Of a stretch of 27,319 nucleotides of DNA, positions 1-7,875 are shown piece after piece. The translations under genes were made by a program, and so were the position numbers. The notes beneath the pieces are model-generated. The model was not told where the DNA came from and did not search any database. It was given only the letters and a program-made list of their open reading frames with translations. The stretch is taken from contig RFOZ01000008.1 of the NCBI GenBank assembly GCA_009926405.1, positions 1 to 27,319 on the forward strand, read 5' to 3'. The DNA is from Cytophagia bacterium (lineage in GTDB: Bacteria; Bacteroidota; Bacteroidia; UBA7662). Numbering within the stretch: position 1 is the stretch's first letter; each line of letters opens with the position of its first letter.

Positions 1-200
1 TCGTAAATCTCGGCATGGCAATTGCGGCAAACTTCTTTGCCAACATAGCCTGTTTGGCCTTGAATGTTCCGAAAACGAGCGCCCAAAGCCCGATCCTCTT
101 GAAGATTGCGCCCTTGATCCAGTTCTTGGGGCCCGGTGCACCAAACCAGGAGGAGCCATAGAGGCATCATCCAAACCAAGACCCTGAGAGAAGCGCGCAC
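1..200 (-). CDS. Exported CxxCH haem protein, N-terminal fragment (multihaem cytochrome-like)
   Basis: The minus strand is open from a GTG at 200 to the window edge (66 codons, C-terminus missing). The first 21 residues look like a signal sequence: two arginines, a hydrophobic stretch MMPLWLLLVW, then Cys21. A lipoprotein is possible, but Trp just before the Cys is unusual for a lipobox. Residues 51-66 read GYVGKEVCRNCHAEIY, with a c-type haem motif C58-R-N-C61-H62. The GYVG..VC..CH..IY pattern is typical of the first haem site of exported multihaem cytochromes, often joined to TPR repeats. GTG is chosen over ATG at 170 because it keeps the positive n-region and because a near-consensus -7 box (CAATTTTG, 205-212) ends four bases before it. 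The gene is divergent from valS. Substrate and haem number cannot be told from this fragment. Confidence 0.6.
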   Translation of the reverse strand, partial: MRASLRVLVWMMPLWLLLVWCTGPQELDQGRNLQEDRALGARFRNIQGQTGYVGKEVCRNCHAEIY

Positions 201-204
201 ATTG

Positions 205-212
205 CAAAATTG
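205..212 (-). promoter_or_regulatory. Putative -7 promoter box for the cytochrome-like gene
   Basis: Read on the minus strand this is CAATTTTG, one mismatch from the Bacteroidota -7 consensus TAnnTTTG. It ends four bases before the GTG at 200, the same geometry as the exact box before the gene at 8515. No clear -33 TTTG is seen. Confidence 0.35.
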
Positions 213-244
213 ACCACAGAAAACCCTTATGAAGCCTTTGAAAA

Positions 245-264
245 GTAGATTTGTTGTCATCTAC
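245..264. repeat. Inverted repeat GTAGAT-N8-ATCTAC upstream of valS
   Basis: The two 6-base arms (245-250 and 259-264) are perfectly complementary and separated by 8 bases. The left arm covers the -7 box and the right arm ends two bases before the valS ATG. It could be an operator, a small 5' hairpin or chance. Confidence 0.35.
246..253 (+). promoter_or_regulatory. Putative -7 promoter box for valS
   Basis: TAGATTTG matches TAnnTTTG exactly and lies 13 bases before the valS ATG. No -33 TTTG sits at the usual distance. The box overlaps the left arm of an inverted repeat at 245-264. Confidence 0.5.
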
Positions 265-266
265 CC

Positions 267-2948
267 ATGAACGAATCCAAACAATACCAACCACGGGGCC
301 TTGAGGACCGTTGGTACGAGCGCTGGACCCAAAGCGGTTGTTTTCACAGCAAACCGGACGACCGCGAAGCCTACACCGTGGTTATTCCTCCTCCCAATGT
401 GACCGGCGTCCTGCACCTGGGTCATATGCTGAACAATACGATCCAGGACATGTTGGTTCGCAAAGCCCGTATGCAAGGCAAGAACGCTTGTTGGGTTCCG
501 GGAACCGACCACGCTTCGATCGCAACCGAAGCCAAAGTCGTTCAGCACTTGGCCGAAAAGGGTTTGGACAAACAAGCCATGGGCCGAGAGGCTTTCCTAG
601 AACATGCCTGGGCCTGGAAAGAGAAATACGGAGGGATCATTCTAGGTCAATTGCGCAAATTGGGGGCCTCGCTGGATTGGGAACGGGAAGCTTTTACCAT
701 GAGTCCGGAACTAAGCCAGGCTGTGGTGGACGCCTTTGTTCAACTCTACCGCGAAGGCTTAATATACCGGGGAACCCGAATGGTGAATTGGGATCCGCTG
801 GGCCAAACAGCCCTGGCCGATGACGAAGTGATTTTCAAGGAGGTAGCCTCCAAAATGATTTATATCCGTTATCCGGTGGTGGGTAGCGATGCCACGTTAA
901 CCGTTGCCACGGTCCGTCCCGAAACCATCATGGCCGATGCTGCGGTTTGTGTGCACCCGGAGGATGAACGCTACCGACACTTGGTCGGTCAAACCGTTCG
1001 AATCCCCTTAATCGGCAAAGAAATCCCCATCATCGCGGACCCCTATGTTGACCCAACGTTTGGAACCGGTTGCCTCAAAATAACGCCCGCGCACGATCCC
1101 AACGATCACGAAATAGGTCTCAAGCACCGCCTCCCTTGCTTAGACATTTTGGACCCTCAAGGCCGCTTGAACAGCGATGCAACGATCCTGGTCGGAATGG
1201 ACCGGATGGAGGCTCGGCGAGCGATTCTCCCCATGCTGGAAGCCGAAGGCGCACTCGAGAAAGTGGAAGATTATACCTCCTCGGTAGGTCACAGCGAGCG
1301 TACCAACGCCGTGGTGGAACCTCGACTAAGCCTTCAGTGGTTTGTTAAAATGAAAGACATGGCCGCACCGGCTTTGGAGGCCGTTTTGGGAGGTGAAGTA
1401 CGGCTTTTTCCCGATAAATTCATGGGAACCTACCGGCATTGGATGGAAAATTGCAGGGATTGGTGCATTTCAAGGCAATTATGGTGGGGACATCGCATCC
1501 CGGCATGGTATTCCCCCGATGGGTCCACATGGGTGGCTGCCACGGTACAGGAAGCAGCCTCCCAGACCGAAGGAAAGTGGTCGCCTTCCGACCTACGTCA
1601 GGACGAAGATGTCTTGGATACGTGGTTTTCGAGCTGGCTATGGCCCATGTCTGTTTTTGAGTCTGATTTTATAAACCCCTCACCTACAAAACCTTCTACA
1701 GGCGAATTGGCCTATTATTATCCAACAGCGGTCCTGGTCACCGGTCCCGATATCTTGTTTTTTTGGGTCGCCCGCATGATTATGGCCGGCCAAAAATTCC
1801 TTGGTCAGGTACCATTCAAGGACGTTTACCTCACCGGGATCGTTCGTGATAAGCAAGGACGCAAAATGTCCAAATCCCTGGGCAATTCCCCGGATCCCTT
1901 GGACTTGATCGAACAATACGGTGCCGACAGCCTGCGCATGGGTTTGTTGTTTAGCTCACCTGCCGGGAACGATTTACTCTTTGACGAAACGCAACTGGAA
2001 CAGGGTCGGCATTTTGCGAATAAATTATGGAATGCTTACCGACTTCTTTTGAGCTGGCACGAGCAGGGTCCCGATGAATCGACTACGACCCAAACGGCAG
2101 GCCCGGCTATGAAGTGGTTTGGTCAACGTTTGGGGCAGGCCCTCGATGAAATCGAAAACGCTTACCAAAGCTATCGTCTATCCGAAGTCATTCGTTTGAT
2201 TTACAAATTGGTATGGGATGATTTTTGTTCCTGGTACCTGGAAATGATCAAACCCGAATACGGCACGCGCATTCATCGTTCGGTGTTGGAACAAAGTGCA
2301 GAATTTTACCGCGATTTGTTAGCTCTCCTTCACCCCATTATGCCTTTTGTGACCGAAGAATTGTTTCATCGCATGAAGGATTTCCGCAACCCTCAAAACC
2401 TACGAAACGAGAAAGAATTTTTGTGCCTATCCGACTACCCCAAAGCAAGGCCTTTTGACATAGCCTACCTCAATCAGGCCTCCATGGTCCTCGAACTGGT
2501 GGTCGCCTTACGCAATTTCAAAGGGAGCAACCAATTGGGGGTCCGACATCCTTTGACCCTAACCAGGGGAGAAGACGCTGTGTTTTTGGATGATTTTGAG
2601 CCTATTCTTCAGCGACTTACCTATACTCGGATCAGCTCGGATTCCAAAGATGGCACCCAAGGACATCAATCGGCCTTGCTCTGTGGCTCCCACAAGGTAA
2701 TGGTCAACCCAGGGGTGATTTTGAATACCGAAGCAGCGATGGAGCAATTAAAAAAAGATTTGGAATACCAACAAAACTTTTTGGCCATGGTTCGTCAAAA
2801 ACTCCAGAACACGGCCTTTGTTTCCAAAGCCCCTCCCAAAGTCCTTGATTTGGAAAACAAAAAAGAGGCCGATGCTTTGAACAAGATTCGTGCGCTCCAA
2901 GAAGAAATGGCCCGCCTCAGCGGGACTTCGAACGAGCCGCTCCACTGA
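267..2948 (+). CDS. valS: Valyl-tRNA synthetase
   Basis: Class Ia aminoacyl-tRNA synthetase that charges tRNA-Val in the cytoplasm. Its editing domain hydrolyses misacylated Thr-tRNA-Val. The 893 residues match the usual 870-950. The Rossmann-fold HIGH signature is H50-LGH53, within PPPNVTGVLHLGH. The KMSKS loop is at residues 533-537 (GRKMSKSLGNSPDPL). The CP1 editing domain lies between them, and an anticodon-binding helical domain follows. The last 65 or so residues are rich in Lys, Glu and Gln, as expected for the ValRS C-terminal coiled-coil arm. The ATG at 267 gives the normal N-terminus ahead of RWYERW. The gene is divergent from the cytochrome-like gene, and its 3' end overlaps xerD by 32 bp in convergent orientation. 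Confidence 0.97.
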   Translation: MNESKQYQPRGLEDRWYERWTQSGCFHSKPDDREAYTVVIPPPNVTGVLHLGHMLNNTIQDMLVRKARMQGKNACWVPGTDHASIATEAKVVQHLAEKGLDKQAMGREAFLEHAWAWKEKYGGIILGQLRKLGASLDWEREAFTMSPELSQAVVDAFVQLYREGLIYRGTRMVNWDPLGQTALADDEVIFKEVASKMIYIRYPVVGSDATLTVATVRPETIMADAAVCVHPEDERYRHLVGQTVRIPLIGKEIPIIADPYVDPTFGTGCLKITPAHDPNDHEIGLKHRLPCLDILDPQGRLNSDATILVGMDRMEARRAILPMLEAEGALEKVEDYTSSVGHSERTNAVVEPRLSLQWFVKMKDMAAPALEAVLGGEVRLFPDKFMGTYRHWMENCRDWCISRQLWWGHRIPAWYSPDGSTWVAATVQEAASQTEGKWSPSDLRQDEDVLDTWFSSWLWPMSVFESDFINPSPTKPSTGELAYYYPTAVLVTGPDILFFWVARMIMAGQKFLGQVPFKDVYLTGIVRDKQGRKMSKSLGNSPDPLDLIEQYGADSLRMGLLFSSPAGNDLLFDETQLEQGRHFANKLWNAYRLLLSWHEQGPDESTTTQTAGPAMKWFGQRLGQALDEIENAYQSYRLSEVIRLIYKLVWDDFCSWYLEMIKPEYGTRIHRSVLEQSAEFYRDLLALLHPIMPFVTEELFHRMKDFRNPQNLRNEKEFLCLSDYPKARPFDIAYLNQASMVLELVVALRNFKGSNQLGVRHPLTLTRGEDAVFLDDFEPILQRLTYTRISSDSKDGTQGHQSALLCGSHKVMVNPGVILNTEAAMEQLKKDLEYQQNFLAMVRQKLQNTAFVSKAPPKVLDLENKKEADALNKIRALQEEMARLSGTSNEPLH

Positions 2949-3909
2949 GCGGATGAAAACGCTGGACCACTTCCCGGAGATAGTCCCGGCTTAGGTGGGT
3001 ATATATTTCGGTGGTGAGAATGGATCGGTGTCCTAACATTTCCTGAACGGCCCTTAGGTCCGCTCCGGCTTCCACCATATGGGTTGCAAAAGCATGCCGA
3101 AAAGCATGGGGGCCGACGACTTTGCCAATTCCACAGAGGGTTGCTTGTTTTTTGACCAATAAAAACACCACCATCCGGGTTAAAGGCCTGCCATTACGAC
3201 TCAAAAAAACAAACCCTTCCCCATCCCTTGCCATTCGTTGCTCGGCATCGGCCCAGCGAAGGTAGAGGCCCAGGTTTTGGATGGCTTCTGAACCCAGGGG
3301 CACCAATCGCTCTCGGTTTCCTTTCCCTCGTACCCGGACCAAACCCAGGTCCAACATTAAATCAGCTCTTTGAAGGCCCACCACTTCGCTTACCCTCAAA
3401 CCACAGGCATACATAATCTCCAAGATGCAGCGATCGCGCAGACCGGAAGGAAGGGATTGGTCTACCCGTTGGATCATATCCTGGACCTCGGCGATGCTAA
3501 GAACGGTCGGGAGTTTGCGAGACAGCCTGGGCAATTCAAGCAAGGCCGCAGGCTGGTGAAGTACGCTGCCTTCTTGCTCAAGGTACCCATAAAATGACTT
3601 TGTGGCCGAAAGCATGCGGGCCTGCGATACCGCCTGCAGGCCCAATTCAGTCAAACCGGCCAACCATTCCCGTAACATCACTTTCGTAACTTTGGTAGGA
3701 TCAACAGCTTCTGCTCCGTAAACTCCTCGAAGCCAAAACGCCAACTGACGAATGTCCTTCAGGTAGGCCTCCATCGTTAGAGGGGCCAAGGACTTTTCGA
3801 GGCCCAACCAGGCCCGGTATCCTTTGAGTTGAAGGGACCACAAAGGACCCAATTCGACCCATTGTTGATCCTGTCGCTGCATGAGTTTGGTTGAAAGACC
3901 CCTTTTCAT
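2917..3909 (-). CDS. xerD: Tyrosine recombinase XerD/XerC family
   Basis: Site-specific recombinase expected to resolve chromosome dimers at dif with a Xer partner. The N-terminal SAM-like core-binding domain (about residues 20-110) is followed by the catalytic domain. The catalytic set is visible: Arg in ACGLRVSEV, Lys in VRGKGNRERL, HAFRH, GHRS, and the Tyr nucleophile in EIYTHLS. At 330 residues it is slightly longer than the usual 295-310. An internal ATG at 3882 would give 321 residues. The ATG at 3909 is preceded by the purine-rich AAAGGTAGGCG. It is divergent from aroQ, an arrangement I recall from other Bacteroidota. No transposon ends or attachment sites flank it, so a housekeeping Xer role is more likely than an integrase. 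XerC versus XerD cannot be settled here. Confidence 0.9.
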   Translation of the reverse strand: MKRGLSTKLMQRQDQQWVELGPLWSLQLKGYRAWLGLEKSLAPLTMEAYLKDIRQLAFWLRGVYGAEAVDPTKVTKVMLREWLAGLTELGLQAVSQARMLSATKSFYGYLEQEGSVLHQPAALLELPRLSRKLPTVLSIAEVQDMIQRVDQSLPSGLRDRCILEIMYACGLRVSEVVGLQRADLMLDLGLVRVRGKGNRERLVPLGSEAIQNLGLYLRWADAEQRMARDGEGFVFLSRNGRPLTRMVVFLLVKKQATLCGIGKVVGPHAFRHAFATHMVEAGADLRAVQEMLGHRSILTTEIYTHLSRDYLREVVQRFHPLSGAARSKSR

Positions 3910-3913
3910 CGCC

Positions 3914-3921
3914 TACCTTTG
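3914..3921 (+). promoter_or_regulatory. Promoter for aroQ: -7 box with matching -33 element
   Basis: TACCTTTG is an exact TAnnTTTG. GTTG at 3890-3893 lies 20 bases upstream, the expected place for the -33 element. The box ends five bases before the aroQ ATG, which implies a leaderless or nearly leaderless transcript. This is the best complete promoter in the window. Confidence 0.6.
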
Positions 3922-3926
3922 AATCG

Positions 3927-4391
3927 ATGAAAGCAATCCATGCATGGATTCTCAACGGCCCGAACCTCAACCTTTTGGGGGTACGCGAGCCCAGCATATA
4001 CGGGACCCAAAGCATGGACCAAATTCTGGATCAACTCCGTCAGGAATACCCTTTGGATCGTTTGGATTTTTTTCAAACCAACCACGAGGGCGAACTTATC
4101 CAGAAAATACAAGAATGGGTGCCCCTTGGAAAAGCCGATCAGGACCGGGTCCTTCCGGACTTCCTCCTGCTGAATGCCGGAGGTTGGAGTCATACTTCGG
4201 TGGCCCTGGCGGATGCTGTGGCCATGCTGACCATACCGGTCTATGAAGTGCACCTGAGCCACCCGCCTTCCCGTGAATCGTTTCGCGCAATATCGCCCCT
4301 CTCTGTTTATTGCAAAGGAACAGTCAGTGGATTTGGTCCAGATTCTTATCGTTTGGCCTACGCAGGCGCCCGTTCGCGTTGCAGCCTTTGA
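3927..4391 (+). CDS. aroQ: Type II 3-dehydroquinate dehydratase
   Basis: Dehydrates 3-dehydroquinate to 3-dehydroshikimate, step 3 of the shikimate pathway. It is cytoplasmic and normally a dodecamer. The 154 residues match the 140-155 of type II enzymes. The N-terminal signature is NGPNLNLLGVREPSIYG, with the active-site Arg and Tyr in REPSIYG. The substrate-binding segment LNAGGWSHTSVALADA follows, then EVHLSHPPSRESFR with its His and Arg. The start is the ATG at 3927, where the NGPNLNLLG strand begins in register. An in-frame TTG at 3891 would lie upstream of the -7 box. The gene is divergent from xerD and convergent with the glycosyltransferase at 4418. Confidence 0.95.
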   Translation: MKAIHAWILNGPNLNLLGVREPSIYGTQSMDQILDQLRQEYPLDRLDFFQTNHEGELIQKIQEWVPLGKADQDRVLPDFLLLNAGGWSHTSVALADAVAMLTIPVYEVHLSHPPSRESFRAISPLSVYCKGTVSGFGPDSYRLAYAGARSRCSL

Positions 4392-4417
4392 GACCTCGGC
4401 TCCCACCCTTACCCCTC

Positions 4418-5515
4418 TTACCTTTCTTTGATACGTTGCTGCTGGGCAAAGGCGCGCAATTTCCCCAAGACTCGTCGTTTGCCCCCTATGCTTAGCCCCA
4501 AATAAGTCCATAAAGTACCCGGCCATACGCCATCGAGTTCGGACATACGGGGTCTTGGCCAAGGGCTGTTCTGACGCAGGCGGTACAATCTTGGCAGTGC
4601 AGCGTAGAAGGCGGCATGGGCCCTTAGGATGGCCCACAGGTGACGAGGTTCCCGCTTTCCCAAAAAATACACAGCGGCAACCCCGTCCAAGACCAATCGG
4701 GAAAAGATTTTGGGGAAGCATTCCGAAGGGTGGAGGTTTTGGGCCAAGGTAAAGAGGCTGTTTCTAAAATTAAGATAGGTCTTGCGAGGACTGCCATAGG
4801 CCAAGGAACCTCCCCCCAAATGGTAAACAACCGATTCGGAAACCGAGCGCAACCCATACCCGCCACGCTGAATGCGCCAACTCAAATCTATTTCTTCCAT
4901 GTGGGCAAAGTACCATCGGTTCAGGCCCCCACATTCCCAAAAAACACCCGAACGCACAGCCAAGCAGGCTCCACTAGCCCAAAAAATACGATGCACTCCC
5001 TGGTACTGTCCCAGATCCTTTTCTACATCTTGAAAAACTCTTCCCAAACAAAAGGGGTATCCCAAGGAATCCAACATACCACCGGCCGCACCGGCGTATT
5101 CAAAGGAGTCCCGTTGCCGATCGGAGAGAATTTTGGGTTGCAAGGCCCCCACCGTTGGGTCTTGTTGAAAAACCTGGTTCAGAGGATGCAGCCAATTGGC
5201 TTGAACCTCTACATCCGAATTTAACAAAACATACACATCGGCCTCAATACCCTGGAGACCGTCCATATACCCCCCGGTATAACCTTGATTCGATGCGAGA
5301 TGAACAACGCTCATCCCTTCAAAACCAAACCCTTCCAACCATTCCTTGGAACCGTCCGTGGATGCGTTATCGATGACCACCAGGGTCCACCGGGGGTAAT
5401 CGGTAGAAGCAACGGAGGGGAGGTACCGCCGGAGATGATCCAAACCATTCCAGTTAAGTACGACGACTGCAAAATGCAAAAAGTCCATCGATTGGGCCTG
5501 ATCCTGGGATTTCAT
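4418..5515 (-). CDS. Family 2 glycosyltransferase
   Basis: GT-A fold inverting transferase of the rhamnosyl/galactofuranosyl-like GT2 group. It probably adds a sugar to a lipid-linked surface glycan on the cytoplasmic side. Residues 15-24 (FAVVVLNWNG) start the fold, VVIDNASTDGS (about 46-56) binds nucleotide-sugar, SNQGYTGG (75-82) is the typical GT2 loop, and LNSDVEV (98-104) is the DxD-like metal site with Asp101. The rest carries aromatic acceptor-binding features such as HMEEIDLSWR. The 365 residues are normal. The ATG at 5515 overlaps the upstream acyltransferase stop as ATGA, implying translational coupling. An internal Met at residue 10 is an alternative. It is the last gene of a three-gene operon. 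The sugar and acceptor are not predictable. Confidence 0.88.
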   Translation of the reverse strand: MKSQDQAQSMDFLHFAVVVLNWNGLDHLRRYLPSVASTDYPRWTLVVIDNASTDGSKEWLEGFGFEGMSVVHLASNQGYTGGYMDGLQGIEADVYVLLNSDVEVQANWLHPLNQVFQQDPTVGALQPKILSDRQRDSFEYAGAAGGMLDSLGYPFCLGRVFQDVEKDLGQYQGVHRIFWASGACLAVRSGVFWECGGLNRWYFAHMEEIDLSWRIQRGGYGLRSVSESVVYHLGGGSLAYGSPRKTYLNFRNSLFTLAQNLHPSECFPKIFSRLVLDGVAAVYFLGKREPRHLWAILRAHAAFYAALPRLYRLRQNSPWPRPRMSELDGVWPGTLWTYLGLSIGGKRRVLGKLRAFAQQQRIKER

Positions 5516-6339
5516 GATGCAGGAACTTGGGTGGCTAGGCCGTCAAGCTTCCAACGGCGATGCGACCAGAGCCAATGCGAAGGGGAACGATGAATTTGAA
5601 GACTCAAACGATCCATATACCACTGCATTAAAAAACCAGCAGGCTCCTCTTCCCAACGTGGCGGTGCTTCCTCTAAATGCACCTTGTACTTCCCTCCCTT
5701 CAAAGGCTCGATGTCGATAAAAACCGGTTTCAAACCATAGGCGCGGCTCAATTCTTCGGGGCCCTGGTACATAAGCGTTCGCTGACCCAGGAAGGTTCCT
5801 ACGATCCATCGGCTGTGAGGCGTGGGAGATTGGTCTGCGCCCAAATACAAAGCGATTGGTGGGTAGTGGGGGCCGTTTTCAAAAGCCTGCCTTAGCTTGG
5901 TCCTTACTTCTTTGATAGGAACCGGCACCAACCCTTGGCGTTCCCTCCAACGACGAAGCCAGCGCTCGGCCCATGGCCTACCCAGGGGCTTGTAAACAAA
6001 CCAACATTGAAAAGAGCGATCGACCGCTAAACGCCGGGCGATCCATTCCCAATTACCGTAATGCGAAGTCAACAAAACGAGGGAACGACGGTCGTTGCCA
6101 GCCTGGGTAAGCACCTCGGGATTCACGACCTGGATATGGTTGGCTAAACCATCCCCCGAAATTTTTAGACTTCGTAACAAATCCCACAACAAGCCTCCAA
6201 GGTAGGCGTAAAATCCGCGTTCAATCCGCTGCCTTTCCTGGACCGTTGCCTCCCCAAAGACACGCAAAAGATTATCCTGCACGACTTTGCGACGATAACC
6301 GATTCGGTACTGCAACACGAATGCTAGCAATCGCCCCAC
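5512..6339 (-). CDS. LpxL/HtrB-like lipid A acyltransferase, short N-terminus
   Basis: Lysophospholipid/lipid A acyltransferase family, which transfers a secondary acyl chain to lipid A precursors at the inner membrane. The HX4E catalytic motif is His93-YGNW-Glu98 in TSHYGNWEW. YRRKVVQDNLLRVFGE (about 15-30) is the usual post-anchor motif. YLGADQSPT and GPEELSRAYGLKP are further family blocks. The GTG start at 6339 lies one codon after the TAA of the preceding gene, in the same frame, so the protein cannot extend upstream. This leaves 275 residues instead of about 290-310. The hydrophobic membrane anchor that normally precedes the YRRK motif is almost entirely missing. It sits between the GWxTD gene and the glycosyltransferase. 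Confidence 0.85.
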   Translation of the reverse strand: MGRLLAFVLQYRIGYRRKVVQDNLLRVFGEATVQERQRIERGFYAYLGGLLWDLLRSLKISGDGLANHIQVVNPEVLTQAGNDRRSLVLLTSHYGNWEWIARRLAVDRSFQCWFVYKPLGRPWAERWLRRWRERQGLVPVPIKEVRTKLRQAFENGPHYPPIALYLGADQSPTPHSRWIVGTFLGQRTLMYQGPEELSRAYGLKPVFIDIEPLKGGKYKVHLEEAPPRWEEEPAGFLMQWYMDRLSLQIHRSPSHWLWSHRRWKLDGLATQVPAS

Positions 6340-6342
6340 TTT

Positions 6343-7863
6343 TTACTGATTTCGCAAATGATCATCCAGATGAGAACCAAAATGTCCACGGTTCATGGAA
6401 TTATCCAGGTTCTGGAAGGCGGTCGTCCGGCTAAACAATTGCAGACGCCATTGCGGGTCTGAATTTTCGCCAAAAGCATCCGAATGCAACAAGACATAAT
6501 CGTTGGTAACCATGTCTGGGTTATAAAAAACAAAGCGGACATTTCGTTGGCCTTTGATTTGGTAATACCACCACACTTCGTAGGGAAAAGCAGATGGTTC
6601 ATTGTCCACAACAGTTCTAGAATTGGGAGGACCATACTGCAGGTACACCCGACCTCTTTCGGTTTCGTAACCTGTGGTAATCCGGGAAGAAAACAAGGTC
6701 ACTGTTTTGTCCACCTCTTCTTGGTAGGCCATCCACCTTGAAACGGCGCCCTGCTCCCCACCTTGACCGGTCCAAAAATGGTAAACAAAATTCTGCATAG
6801 CCATCCGGTCCTTGGGTTGCCCATTGGCCAGCCGATCCAAGGTGGCTCGTTGCTTGGAATCACATAGAGGTCTTAGGGACATGCATTGACGGTAAATCGC
6901 GTTGCTATCCAAACCGAACAACCATTGTTCCCAGGCCCTGAGCGAATCCTGGGTCGGTTCGTCGGAACGACTTTGAGCTGCCCAAAAGCCGTTTTTGGCC
7001 CAACCATCAAGACGCCATCGAACCACCGAAATTGTTTTTTGGTCAACCGTGGTGTTGTTGCTGTCTTTGAGCGCCATCACCAATCGGTAGGTGCCTGGTT
7101 CCAAATCGCCCAAAGGCCACGTACCCAACAACGCATGAACCTGTTTGCCAGAAGGAATCCTGGAATACGCCTGACGGGCGCCGACTACTTGACCATCTTC
7201 ATTCTGCAAGTTGTATTGCAAAAGATATCGACCCTTTTGGGTAGAGTCCAAATGAACTTCCGTGTAAAAAGCCAGGGTATCCAAGGGCTTTCGATAAGGC
7301 AAATCCGGTCGAGCCATCAAGAAATAGCCGTGACGAACCCAACGGGACGCCTCCGCGGTCCGATACCAAGTGTGCAAGAGCATGGGCGAACTAAGCGTAG
7401 CCCCGTTGCCAGGAGTATCTACCAAAAGTTCCTTGGACAAAACAGCGCGATCCATGGTATCCAAAAGGTTAATGGCACGGATTTCCAAACCATAACGACC
7501 GGGTGGTAAATAAAAGCGCCGCAAATCAGCCCAATCCCCATCGGCGATTGGCTGGGAGGTATCATCCAAGGTTGCTGCGTTTTTACGTAACACATATTTA
7601 TCAAAGGCCTTGATCCCCTCGCTGTGATACACCATGATCTCAATACGAATCCCAGGGGATTCCGATGAGGATACCCCGGATGCATCTCGAAGGGCCGATG
7701 CATCGATTGAAGGCGTGGCAGGGCGCAGATACAGCGTCAAATCAACATAAGGTCCGGAATTGGGGTGCTTCCATAGACTGGGAACACAGGCCAAGTCCAT
7801 GGCATGCACAAGGGCCAAGTTTTGGAAACATAGCAGCAGCAGCAGCCGTAGTTTAGCGGACAT
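6343..7863 (-). CDS. GWxTD domain-containing exported protein (variant motif)
   Basis: Exported protein of unknown biochemical role; the GWxTD family occurs in Bacteroidota and related phyla. A Sec signal peptide is visible at residues 1-21 (Lys and Arg, then LLLLLCFQNLALVHA). The long N-terminal half is predicted to be beta-rich. The conserved C-terminal domain has YETERGRVYLQYGPPN, then PYEVWWYYQIKGQRNVRFVF, a strong match to the family. The signature reads G398-Y-E-T-E402 instead of G-W-x-T-D, with the following RGR..YGPP intact. The ATG at 7863 is chosen because the signal peptide follows at once. It heads the operon with the acyltransferase and glycosyltransferase, which suggests an envelope role. 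Its start is only 12 bp from the divergent WbqC-like gene. Confidence 0.85.
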   Translation of the reverse strand: MSAKLRLLLLLCFQNLALVHAMDLACVPSLWKHPNSGPYVDLTLYLRPATPSIDASALRDASGVSSSESPGIRIEIMVYHSEGIKAFDKYVLRKNAATLDDTSQPIADGDWADLRRFYLPPGRYGLEIRAINLLDTMDRAVLSKELLVDTPGNGATLSSPMLLHTWYRTAEASRWVRHGYFLMARPDLPYRKPLDTLAFYTEVHLDSTQKGRYLLQYNLQNEDGQVVGARQAYSRIPSGKQVHALLGTWPLGDLEPGTYRLVMALKDSNNTTVDQKTISVVRWRLDGWAKNGFWAAQSRSDEPTQDSLRAWEQWLFGLDSNAIYRQCMSLRPLCDSKQRATLDRLANGQPKDRMAMQNFVYHFWTGQGGEQGAVSRWMAYQEEVDKTVTLFSSRITTGYETERGRVYLQYGPPNSRTVVDNEPSAFPYEVWWYYQIKGQRNVRFVFYNPDMVTNDYVLLHSDAFGENSDPQWRLQLFSRTTAFQNLDNSMNRGHFGSHLDDHLRNQ

Positions 7864-7875
7864 TTGGACTAGACG

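Noticed and set aside
2917..3909. Integrase of a mobile element
   Set aside because: No att repeats, no cargo genes and normal XerD length and context; a housekeeping Xer recombinase is more likely.
3906..4721. 271-codon open frame on the minus strand across aroQ
   Set aside because: It is antisense to aroQ and extends into the glycosyltransferase gene in another frame, has no domain and has a biased composition typical of a shadow frame.
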